A DNA stretch of 17,107 bases from CAIRYW01 sp041665985 (GTDB lineage Bacteria > Patescibacteriota > Minisyncoccia > Phycocordibacterales > CAIRYW01). Under the pieces are notes generated by a model. It made no database searches. It saw only the letters and a program-made list of their open reading frames with translations, and was not told the DNA's origin. The stretch is from positions 1-17,107 of the forward strand of contig JBAYHV010000017.1 of the NCBI GenBank assembly GCA_041665985.1, written 5' to 3'. The number at the start of each line of letters is the position of its first letter. Within the stretch, counting starts at the first letter, position 1. Positions 1 through 5,727 of this stretch are shown piece after piece. The position numbers and the translations under genes are program-made.

Positions 1-297
1 TACATTGAATACTCCTTGTCTGACTGTTAGTGGTACAGAAGAAGGAGAAGTTGCTGGCCAGAGTTTTGTACCTAATCCTACTGTAGATGAATCCCAGAAT
101 GAGAATTTGAAGTAGTAAGGTGTACCTGCTCCACCGAGTAGGTTACCCCCTGAATCTGTGAGGTGTCCTTGGTATGAGATGGTTGAAGGGACTCCGCTTG
201 TAGCATATGTATTTGATGCAAAAGGTACGGAAAAAATGATGAGAAAGATTGTTGCAAGAAAAAGAAATTTTGATTTAATTTTTGTACTAAAATACAT
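1..297 (-). CDS. Secreted surface protein, N-terminal part (3' end beyond window)
   Basis: An open minus-strand frame runs from ATG at 295-297 to base 1 without a stop, giving the first 99 residues of a longer protein. The first in-frame ATG follows an in-frame TAA about 10 bases upstream. Residues 1-32 form a Sec signal peptide: Lys-containing N-region, hydrophobic stretch at about 11-24, and a likely cleavage after 'SNTYA'. The mature part begins with 'TISYQGHLTDSGGNLLGG' and continues through 'YYFKFSFWDSSTVG' to 'LTVRQGVFNV'. From memory, this 'YQG.L.D..G..L.G' module opens many large secreted or fibre-like proteins in Parcubacteria; that recall is established knowledge, not a search. Function is likely extracellular or cell-surface; the effector part is not in view. 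No SD precedes the ATG. Confidence 0.85.
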   Translation of the reverse strand, partial: MYFSTKIKSKFLFLATIFLIIFSVPFASNTYATSGVPSTISYQGHLTDSGGNLLGGAGTPYYFKFSFWDSSTVGLGTKLWPATSPSSVPLTVRQGVFNV

Positions 298-345
298 GGA
301 GAATATTTATATTTTATCATACATATATATAAAAAGTTCGATGAG
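298..345 (-). promoter_or_regulatory. Possible promoter of the secreted-protein gene
   Basis: Upstream of the ATG at 297 the minus strand reads TATGATAAAAT, a good match to a -10 box, about 20 bases before the start. The sequence further upstream (about 330-345) has only a weak -35 candidate (TCGAAC). The short AT-rich leader lacks an SD. Assignment rests on motif resemblance only. Confidence 0.35.
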
Positions 346-378
346 ATTTTTTTCTTTGGGGAAAACATTTAATTTCTT

Positions 379-407
379 CCAACTTGGGGGTCTGACCCCC
401 AAGTTGG
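379..407. repeat. Perfect palindromic element, GGGGGTC-T-GACCCCC core
   Basis: Two 14-base arms (379-392 and 394-407) are exact reverse complements around a single T. The core is GGGGGTCTGACCCCC, flanked by CCAACTT and AAGTTGG. It lies upstream of the secreted-protein gene and is much more GC-rich than its surroundings. It has no U-tract on either side, so an intrinsic terminator is unlikely. It resembles REP-type palindromes, but no second copy with this core was seen in the window. Confidence 0.6.
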
Positions 408-419
408 ATTACTCCGTAA

Positions 420-440
420 CTTAGAGGTTAAGTCTCTAAG
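420..440. repeat. Short inverted repeat CTTAGAG / CTCTAAG
   Basis: A 7-bp perfect stem (420-426 and 434-440) with a 7-base loop lies just beyond the GC-rich palindrome at 379-407. There is no gene here. The rest of 298-564 contains only this, the neighbouring palindromes and AT-rich sequence. Confidence 0.35.
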
Positions 441-484
441 CAAAATATTTAAAAAAATTCAATGATACAGAGCATCACTAAAAC

Positions 485-522
485 AAAAGTCGTTCGTCCG
501 CCTAGGCGGACGAACGACTTTT
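485..522. terminator. Loopless 38-bp palindrome, likely terminator after the DoxX gene
   Basis: Bases 485-522 are a perfect palindrome (AAAAGTCGTTCG, TCCG, CCTAGG, CGGA, CGAACGACTTTT) with T-runs on both sides. It begins 42 bases past the stop of the minus-strand DoxX gene and could stop transcription in either direction. Its centre is shared with the palindrome at 12410-12443. Confidence 0.75.
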
Positions 523-564
523 TTGTTTTCTGTTTTTTTGCTATTTATTATCTATCACCTATTA

Positions 565-1056
565 TTAACTACATGTTTTTTCAGAATGTTTTTCACAACC
601 TTTGAATTTGCATATTCCGCAGGATTTCCCTTCTTCTATATGGCATTTACATCCGCAAATTTTTGAAAGAGAACAGACTCCTGATCTCATAGAAGACAAA
701 AGCAAAGTTGAACCAAGAAGAACGAATTCAAATTCTGCTTTTCCAAAACCATTAAAACTTATCTCATTTCTTTTTAATGAAAGAATTGCAACAACCATAA
801 CAATGGCAAGCAACGGAGCAAAAACTGGAATAAAGATTCCAAGAATAAGTGCAACACCTCCAAGAGTTTCTATCCATGCAACTAAGTGAGCTAAAAATGA
901 ACCAAAATGCAACATATTAAAAAACTGAACTGTTTGATCCATATTTGAAAGTTTTTGATATCCATGAGATAAGAAAACTATTCCAACAATCACTCTAAAA
1001 AATAAAATTGCTGTTTTTTTACCATGATGGCATTTTGACATACAAAAAATTTTCAT
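565..1056 (-). CDS. DoxX-family membrane protein with Cys/His-rich C-terminal tail
   Basis: The 163-residue protein has the DoxX pattern: an N-terminal helix (about 16-30) ending in 'SHGYQKL' (30-36), then 'ETLGGVALILGIF' (63-75), a further helix (about 78-94) and a last one (about 109-122). DoxX proteins are four-helix inner-membrane proteins linked in some bacteria to redox or thiol stress; the reaction here cannot be stated. What is unusual is the tail after residue 123: Cys at 128, 134, 136, 138, 146, 149, 154 and 162 plus His 139 and 157, including CGCKCH and CGIC. Cys5, Cys9, His10 and His11 at the N-terminus add to this. The pattern suggests a metal-binding or redox-active tail (inference). 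A second Met at residue 6 is an alternative start. No SD is visible. The gene stands alone, with palindromes on both sides. Confidence 0.85.
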   Translation of the reverse strand: MKIFCMSKCHHGKKTAILFFRVIVGIVFLSHGYQKLSNMDQTVQFFNMLHFGSFLAHLVAWIETLGGVALILGIFIPVFAPLLAIVMVVAILSLKRNEISFNGFGKAEFEFVLLGSTLLLSSMRSGVCSLSKICGCKCHIEEGKSCGICKFKGCEKHSEKTCS

Positions 1057-1105
1057 AATTTATTTAATTAATTTTTAACTCCGATTCAAAAATTATAACA
1101 CAGCG

Positions 1106-1162
1106 AAAAAACCGCGAGGCTAAACCTCTAAAAATTCTTGAGGTTTAGCCTCGCGGTTTTTT
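1106..1162 (-). terminator. Strong intrinsic terminator after argS
   Basis: Arms 1106-1128 and 1140-1162 pair over 23 bp (GC-rich CCGCGAGGC, then TAAACCTC) with an 11-base loop. On the minus strand the hairpin starts 5 bases after the argS stop and ends in a run of Ts. The A/T arms make it functional in either direction. Confidence 0.85.
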
Positions 1163-1166
1163 TTGA

Positions 1167-2846
1167 CTACATTTTTTTCAGAGCCTTGATACCAAGCAAA
1201 GTTAGTCCGTTTGTTAGTACTGTTCTAAATGCTTCAGTAATTGCCAATCTATATTTTTCTCCTTCACCACTTCCAATGATTTTGTTGTGCGTATAAAAAT
1301 TATTAAATGCTCCAGCTAAATCAAGCAGATACAACGCCAACTGATTTGGCTTTAGATCTAGAGCAGATCTTTCTGCGACTTCACTAAATCGTGTAAGAAG
1401 TTTTTCTACATCACTTGTTGTCCAATCTTTTGGCACAACAGCTTTAGGTTTATTTTTTGCTTTTTCCAAAATTGAATACGCTCGAGCAGAAGAATATTGT
1501 AGGTATGGACCTGAATCCCCTCCCAAATTTAGAATCTCGTCCCAATCAAAAATAATTTCTTTAGTTGAATCGCGCTTTAGATCATTGAATTTTATTGCTC
1601 CAATTCCTACTTCTTCAGCAACATCTTTATTAAATACTTCTGCACGTTTTTTGGCTTCTTCGAGCACTTCTTCTAACCAAATAACATTCCCTTTTCTGGT
1701 ACTCATCTTTCCTTCTTTAAAACTATACAGCCCATGGGCAATATGAAAACGATCATTACCATTTGAAATTCCCAAAAGTTTTTCTGTTTCAAAAAGTTGT
1801 TTGAAATAAAGAGATTGTTCCATTCCAACTTCATTAATAATGACAGAATCTTTTCCATACTTTTTCTTTCTCCAAGTATCGGTCGCTAGATCGCGGAGCG
1901 CATACAAAGAAGAACCATCACTTTTCAAAAGCATGAGTGGCGGATATTTACTTGTCTCGCCATTGGGCGAGTCTTTTTCAAAAAAAACTAGGGTTGCTCC
2001 CTCACTTACTTTTGCAATTCCTTTTTTAACAGCTTCTTCTACAATAGGATTCATCTTGTCATTAAAAAAACTTTCTCCAACAGTTGTATCAAAAGAAATT
2101 CCTAGTCGCTTATATATTTTTTCAAATTCCTTTGAAGATAGATCTATGCAGAGTTTCCAAAGCCTGACAGCTTCTTTGTCTTTCTTTTCCAATTTTGTGA
2201 ACCAACCTCTTGCTTCATCGTCGAGATTTTTATCTAATTCTGCTTCTTCATGAAATTTTACATACAAAGATACCAGATCTTTTACGGGTTGGCTAGATTT
2301 TTTAATTTTTGAAATATCTCCCCATTTTTTTATAGCCACGATCATTTTTCCAAACTGTGTCCCCCAATCTCCAAGATGATTATCTCGAATTACTTTTGCT
2401 CCCGAGAATTCTAAAATATTTGCAAGTGCATCTCCAATAATAGTTGATCGTAAATGCCCTACTGTAAAAGGCTTAGCAATATTTGGCGAAGAATATTCAA
2501 CAATGATTTTTTTACCTTTGTTTATCTTGCTCTGTCCGTATTTTTTCTTGAGTTTTAAAATTGAAGCTACGTTGTCTGTAAAAATTTTATCTGCAAGAAA
2601 AAAATTTAAAAAACCAGGACCAGCTACCTCAACTTTTTTAAAGGTCTTAAAATTGTTATTAAAATAATCCGCAATTTTTTGAGCCACTTCTCTAGAATTT
2701 GATCCTAGATCTTTTGAAAGAGAAAAAGCCACATTTGAAGAATAATCCCCAAACTTACTTTCTGGATATTCAATAGAAAAAGAAACCTCTTTTTGAAAAA
2801 GTTCCTTAACTGCTTTATTTATTTCTTTTTTAATAACTTCTTTCAT
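1167..2846 (-). CDS. argS: Arginyl-tRNA synthetase
   Basis: ArgS charges tRNA-Arg with arginine in the cytoplasm. At 559 residues it has normal length. The N-terminal Add1-type domain (about 1-105) is followed by the class I catalytic domain. The HIGH-type motif is VGHL (129-132) within 'SSPNIAKPFTVGHLRST', the usual ArgRS context. 'HLGDWGTQFG' (157-166) is family-typical, and a KMSKS-like KMSTRKGN lies at 380-387. The C-terminal DALR anticodon-binding domain covers about 445-559 and ends 'LTLLGIKALKKM', as most ArgRS do. Its ATG overlaps the last base of the upstream tmk stop (TAATG at 2844-2848). With no SD, translation probably depends on termination at tmk. A strong terminator follows directly, so tmk-argS is probably one transcript. 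Confidence 0.97.
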   Translation of the reverse strand: MKEVIKKEINKAVKELFQKEVSFSIEYPESKFGDYSSNVAFSLSKDLGSNSREVAQKIADYFNNNFKTFKKVEVAGPGFLNFFLADKIFTDNVASILKLKKKYGQSKINKGKKIIVEYSSPNIAKPFTVGHLRSTIIGDALANILEFSGAKVIRDNHLGDWGTQFGKMIVAIKKWGDISKIKKSSQPVKDLVSLYVKFHEEAELDKNLDDEARGWFTKLEKKDKEAVRLWKLCIDLSSKEFEKIYKRLGISFDTTVGESFFNDKMNPIVEEAVKKGIAKVSEGATLVFFEKDSPNGETSKYPPLMLLKSDGSSLYALRDLATDTWRKKKYGKDSVIINEVGMEQSLYFKQLFETEKLLGISNGNDRFHIAHGLYSFKEGKMSTRKGNVIWLEEVLEEAKKRAEVFNKDVAEEVGIGAIKFNDLKRDSTKEIIFDWDEILNLGGDSGPYLQYSSARAYSILEKAKNKPKAVVPKDWTTSDVEKLLTRFSEVAERSALDLKPNQLALYLLDLAGAFNNFYTHNKIIGSGEGEKYRLAITEAFRTVLTNGLTLLGIKALKKM

Positions 2847-3523
2847 TATTTCAATTTAAGCACTTCGGAGACCTTTTTCCAAACTATTTCCGATATTTCA
2901 TCAATAGAAAGCAATTTATCCTCTGGGGCACAACTTATTCTTGTCCAAAATTTTTCACGCGCTAACATGTATTCACCTGCTTCTTTAGAATTTTTTAAAT
3001 ATTCAAAATTTGAATCAGCAAGATCTTTCACTCCCACTCTGTTTAAAATAAGTTGCTGCGATATCTCAAAAGGTACATCAAGATAAAGAACTATATCCGG
3101 CTTTAAGACACCTAAAGTGTCGTATTCCATTGCTCCAAGCCAATCTAAAAATTTTGCTCTTTCTCTTTCATCTTTTATCTTTCCTCCTTGGTGAATTTGA
3201 TTTGAAGAAACATATCTATCTGCGATAACCACTTTTCCATCATCCAACCATTTTTTTATTTTAGAAATTGTCTCAAACCTGTCACAAGCATAAAGTACAG
3301 ATGCAATTTTTGGATCAAGAGAAATAAAATCTCCGTGCTTGCTATCGAGACATTCACGGATTAAATTTCCAAAAAGATTTTTTTCATATTGAGGAAATCT
3401 GACCGATTCTGATTCAATCCCCTCTTTTTTTAATCTATGCAATAAAGCTTCGGTCTGAGTAGTTTTTCCAGAACCGTCTGTGCCTTCTATGACAATAAAT
3501 TTCCCAGTAGTGAATTTTTCCAT
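2846..3523 (-). CDS. tmk: Thymidylate kinase
   Basis: Tmk phosphorylates dTMP to dTDP, the step after ThyA. The 225 residues carry the P-loop GTDGSGKTT (14-22), the substrate-side motif 'VRFPQY' (41-46), DRF (81-83), and the DRYVSSNQIHQGGK segment (102-115) that binds dTMP. 'RFPQY' replaces the 'REPGGT' typical of E. coli-type enzymes and resembles the 'RFP' motif of eukaryotic, viral and some bacterial kinases. A TATAAT box on the minus strand (3530-3535) sits only 6 bases before the ATG at 3521-3523, so the mRNA may be leaderless; the -35 region is poor. The gene overlaps argS by one base. The pairing with argS has no obvious metabolic logic, but tmk belongs with the dTTP-pathway genes further along. 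Confidence 0.95.
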   Translation of the reverse strand: MEKFTTGKFIVIEGTDGSGKTTQTEALLHRLKKEGIESESVRFPQYEKNLFGNLIRECLDSKHGDFISLDPKIASVLYACDRFETISKIKKWLDDGKVVIADRYVSSNQIHQGGKIKDERERAKFLDWLGAMEYDTLGVLKPDIVLYLDVPFEISQQLILNRVGVKDLADSNFEYLKNSKEAGEYMLAREKFWTRISCAPEDKLLSIDEISEIVWKKVSEVLKLK

Positions 3524-3529
3524 AGGTTC

Positions 3530-3535
3530 ATTATA
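3530..3535 (-). promoter_or_regulatory. -10 box (TATAAT) immediately before tmk
   Basis: A consensus TATAAT on the minus strand lies six bases from the tmk ATG, which would put the transcription start at or next to the initiation codon. No convincing -35 hexamer is seen 16-18 bases upstream (only a T-run from 3553-3558). Confidence 0.4.
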
Positions 3536-3550
3536 TATCCTGTGCCCATA

Positions 3551-3583
3551 TAAAAAAATATCCCCGCAAACGAGTGCGAGGAT
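3551..3583 (-). terminator. Terminator after the unknown gene
   Basis: Arms 3560-3568 and 3575-3583 form a 9-bp stem on the minus-strand RNA (one G-U pair, 6-base loop), followed by a run of Us from 3558-3552. It begins 10 bases past the stop of the gene ending at 3593. The orientation of the wobble pair favours minus-strand use. Confidence 0.7.
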
Positions 3584-3592
3584 TACGAAAAC

Positions 3593-4117
3593 TCAAAGTT
3601 CTGCAACAGCAACAATGTCCCTGTCAAAAAAACTATTGGTGTCTATATTGCAAGGAATCTCATCCCAGCGTTGGTCATTGCGGTTGAGACAATATATTTT
3701 TGGTCCATTTTCCGATTCCTGAATAAAATGGACATCTTTGTCGCCAGAAGCCAACAAGATTAACAGAGCCCAATTCTCTTCTCGTCTATAGAAGTCGTAA
3801 TCTGTCTCATCAAGCAATTTCATACCCAATTCTCGAGCAACGAATGCAGACCGACGAACGAATTCGTATCCATCAATCGATTCACCAGGTTCCACAGGAG
3901 AAATTACATTGAGCTTTTGGGAACTTTCCCTCTTCACCCAACAAGGATCTCCGGCGACGAAATGTTTCAGTTCCTTAGAACACATTTGCCCGCTGTCATC
4001 TGCTTCGCTCGTCAACTTCTCCAAAAGTTTATGGATTGTTTCGAGCTGTTCCATTGGGAGGGTTATTAGCATCTCCACAATCATTCCAATGATTTTACCG
4101 ATCTCAGTTATATTCAT
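3593..4117 (-). CDS. Hypothetical protein, 174 residues, foreign-looking
   Basis: I do not recognise this protein. The ATG at 4115-4117 is preferred over a TTG at 4123 because AAAGGT lies 8 bases before it, one of few plausible SDs placed at normal spacing in the window. The predicted soluble protein begins with two amphipathic helices (about 5-38, 'MNITEIGKIIGMIVEMLITL'). A central 'EFVRRSAFVARELGMKLLDE' helix (85-104) follows, then a beta-rich C-terminal half containing 'NWALLILLASGDKDVHFI' (115-132) and 'KIYCLNRNDQRWDEIPC' (140-156). Cys 46, 59, 143 and 156 do not form a clear metal site. Codon use differs from the neighbours: CGT and CGG for Arg, many GAG, CTC and GTC codons, and the only TGA stop in the window. 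It has its own terminator. Acquisition by transfer is likely (inference). Confidence 0.7.
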   Translation of the reverse strand: MNITEIGKIIGMIVEMLITLPMEQLETIHKLLEKLTSEADDSGQMCSKELKHFVAGDPCWVKRESSQKLNVISPVEPGESIDGYEFVRRSAFVARELGMKLLDETDYDFYRREENWALLILLASGDKDVHFIQESENGPKIYCLNRNDQRWDEIPCNIDTNSFFDRDIVAVAEL

Positions 4118-4171
4118 TACCAAATACCTTTCTTTTTCTAATTTTTTTACTGTATTGGATTGGCCAAAGGT

Positions 4172-4219
4172 TTCTCCACAGCGAAAAACTTTCTTAAAAA
4201 AGTTTTTCGCTGTGGAGAA
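4172..4219. repeat. 21-bp inverted repeat between glyA and the unknown gene
   Basis: Arms 4172-4192 and 4199-4219 are perfectly complementary (TTCTCCACAGCG, AAAAACTTT) with a 6-base loop. Reading on the minus strand it follows the glyA stop by 43 bases and precedes the unknown gene's start by about 55 bases. No U-run follows the stem in either direction, so it is an atypical terminator at best and could be an operator-like or RNA-processing structure. Its ACAGCGAAAAA 11-mer also occurs at 1100-1110. Confidence 0.6.
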
Positions 4220-4262
4220 TGGTTTTCGTAAGTTTTTAAAGAGAAAATCTGCGATGATAATG

Positions 4263-5489
4263 CTATTTTCTTAGTACTTTGTCAATCGTCTGTGCGATCT
4301 TCACAAAATCTTTTTCTTTTTTACCTCGAGTAGTTTCGGCAGGGCTTCCAAGTCTAATTCCTGATGGATCAAACGGACTTCTAGTCTCTGATGGAATTGT
4401 ATTTTTATTGCAAATGATTCCATTTTTCTCAAGTCTTGCTTCAGCTTCTTTTCCAGAAATTCCGCCAACACCATTGGCGTTTCTAGAGCCATTCATCCAA
4501 GTATCTACAAGAACCAAATGAGAATCTGTTCCTCCTGAAACAACATGCCAGCCTAATCTCATTAGTTCATCAGCAAGAGCTTTAGCATTTTTCTTAACTT
4601 GTTTTGCATATTGTTTAAATGCTGGAGTAGCTGCTTCTTTTAGAGCAACCGCAACGCCTGCGATTTGTCCAAGATGAGGACCTCCCTGAAGACCAGGAAA
4701 AACTGCTTTGTCGATCAGATCAGAAATATTTTTTTCTCCAATTTTTTTATCTTTTCTAGAAAAAACAATTGCACTTCTTGGACCTCTTAAAGTTTTGTGA
4801 GTTGTTGTTGTCACAACGTCTGCATATTCAAATGGAGAATTATATACGCCACCTGCAACCAATCCTGCAAAGTGGGACATATCTACCATCAAAAACGCTC
4901 CGCAAGCATCTGCAATTTCTCTAAATTTTTTGAAATCAACCATTTGAGGATAAGCAGTAAAACCAGCAACAATAAGAGCTGGTTTTTCTTTTACTGCTAA
5001 TTCTTTTAGAGCAACATAATCTAATCTTTCTGTTTTTGGATCAACTCCATATGGAACTTGTTGCCAAACTTTTCCAGTAATAGAAACTTTTTGTCCGTGA
5101 GTTAAGTGACCTCCGGCAGTTAAAGTCATTCCCATAATTTTTCCACCAAGTGGAACCAGTCCAAGATAGACTGAAAGATTTGCTGGAGAACCAGAATGAG
5201 GTTGAACATTTACATGCCATAGATCTTTTGAAAGCTTGAAGGCTTTCCTTGCTCTGTCCTGACAAAGTAATTCTAATTGGTCCGTATATTTTTGTCCGCC
5301 ATAATATCTTTTTGTAGGATAACCCTCGGCATATTTATTATCAAAAATACTTCCAAGCGCAGTTAACACATCTTTTGAAACATAATTTTCTGAAGGAATA
5401 AGATTGATAACAGATTTCTGTCTTTTAGTTTCATTCTTTATAAGAGTTTCTATTTGTTTGTCTTTCATCCGGTCACTGAAAAATGGCAT
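4263..5489 (-). CDS. glyA: Serine hydroxymethyltransferase
   Basis: GlyA interconverts serine and glycine with PLP and transfers the C1 unit to THF, giving the 5,10-methylene-THF that ThyA consumes. The 408 residues match the family length. Visible landmarks are 'NLIPSENYVS' (29-38), 'YAEGYPTKRYYGG' (53-65), 'HSGSPANLSVY' (98-108), 'VDMSHFAGLVAGG' (202-214) with the PLP-contacting Asp203, and the PLP-lysine motif 'TTTTHKTLRGPR' (227-238) with Lys232 as the Schiff-base lysine. The C-terminal 'SGIRLGSPAETTRG'-type segment is present. ATG 5489 is used; ATG 5468 (residue 8) is also possible and neither has a good SD. It is divergent from thyA, and the 238-bp gap between them may hold shared control elements. 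Confidence 0.96.
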   Translation of the reverse strand: MPFFSDRMKDKQIETLIKNETKRQKSVINLIPSENYVSKDVLTALGSIFDNKYAEGYPTKRYYGGQKYTDQLELLCQDRARKAFKLSKDLWHVNVQPHSGSPANLSVYLGLVPLGGKIMGMTLTAGGHLTHGQKVSITGKVWQQVPYGVDPKTERLDYVALKELAVKEKPALIVAGFTAYPQMVDFKKFREIADACGAFLMVDMSHFAGLVAGGVYNSPFEYADVVTTTTHKTLRGPRSAIVFSRKDKKIGEKNISDLIDKAVFPGLQGGPHLGQIAGVAVALKEAATPAFKQYAKQVKKNAKALADELMRLGWHVVSGGTDSHLVLVDTWMNGSRNANGVGGISGKEAEARLEKNGIICNKNTIPSETRSPFDPSGIRLGSPAETTRGKKEKDFVKIAQTIDKVLRK

Positions 5490-5534
5490 TATTTGTTCGC
5501 CATTTTCTTATTATTCTAATAAATTATTAGTTGT

Positions 5535-5546
5535 GTTTTGCAAAAC
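5535..5546. promoter_or_regulatory. 12-bp palindrome GTTTTGCAAAAC in the glyA/thyA gap
   Basis: GTTTTGCAAAAC is a perfect palindrome in the divergent gap, 46 bases upstream of the glyA ATG. It overlaps a possible plus-strand -35 hexamer (TTGTGT, 5531-5536), which has a TATATT -10 candidate at 5553-5558 with 16-base spacing. Its size and position suit a repressor operator, but it is a single AT-rich site and could be chance. Confidence 0.35.
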
Positions 5547-5566
5547 TATATTTATATTTTAAACCA

Positions 5567-5625
5567 GAATCCCAATCTCACAAATGGAGAACTATGCCAT
5601 TTTCTAGTGCGGGATTCATTGAGAT
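5567..5625. promoter_or_regulatory. Potential pseudoknot with nested hairpin in the glyA/thyA gap
   Basis: Six short segments pair in crossed order. On the plus strand GAATCCC (5567-5573) pairs with GGGATTC (5611-5617), ATCTCA (5575-5580) with TGAGAT (5620-5625), and between them AAATGG (5582-5587) with CCATTT (5597-5602). The two outer helices cross, as in an H-type pseudoknot, with an internal hairpin. The complementarity exists on both strands, so the element could sit in the glyA 5' UTR (minus) or at the start of a thyA leader (plus, if the 5531-5558 promoter is real). I do not match it to a known riboswitch class. Confidence 0.4.
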
Positions 5626-5673
5626 CGGATTTTATTTGATAATACAACACAACGGAATTTCTTAAATTAAGTA

Positions 5674-5694
5674 TATAATACATCATAAGGAGGG
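5674..5694 (+). promoter_or_regulatory. thyA: -10 box TATAAT followed by a displaced SD, upstream of thyA
   Basis: TATAAT at 5674-5679 is a consensus -10 box; no good -35 is visible 17 bases upstream. An excellent SD, AAGGAGGG, follows at 5687-5694 but is 33 bases before the thyA ATG at 5728. The only near-start codon at normal spacing is ATC (5704), which would read five codons to a stop. A 6-bp hairpin, GTTTAA/TTAAAC (5696-5712), lies between SD and ATG. Confidence 0.45.
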
Positions 5695-5727
5695 CGTTTA
5701 AAAATCTTAAACTTAATATAAAAAAGC

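Noticed and set aside
602..889. Plus-strand 95-codon open frame opposite the DoxX gene
   Set aside because: Antisense shadow of a gene with good family match; no start signal.
1840..2253. Plus-strand 137-codon open frame within argS
   Set aside because: It lies wholly antisense to argS, whose motifs are clear. Its composition is Ser/Phe-rich, as expected for an antisense reading.
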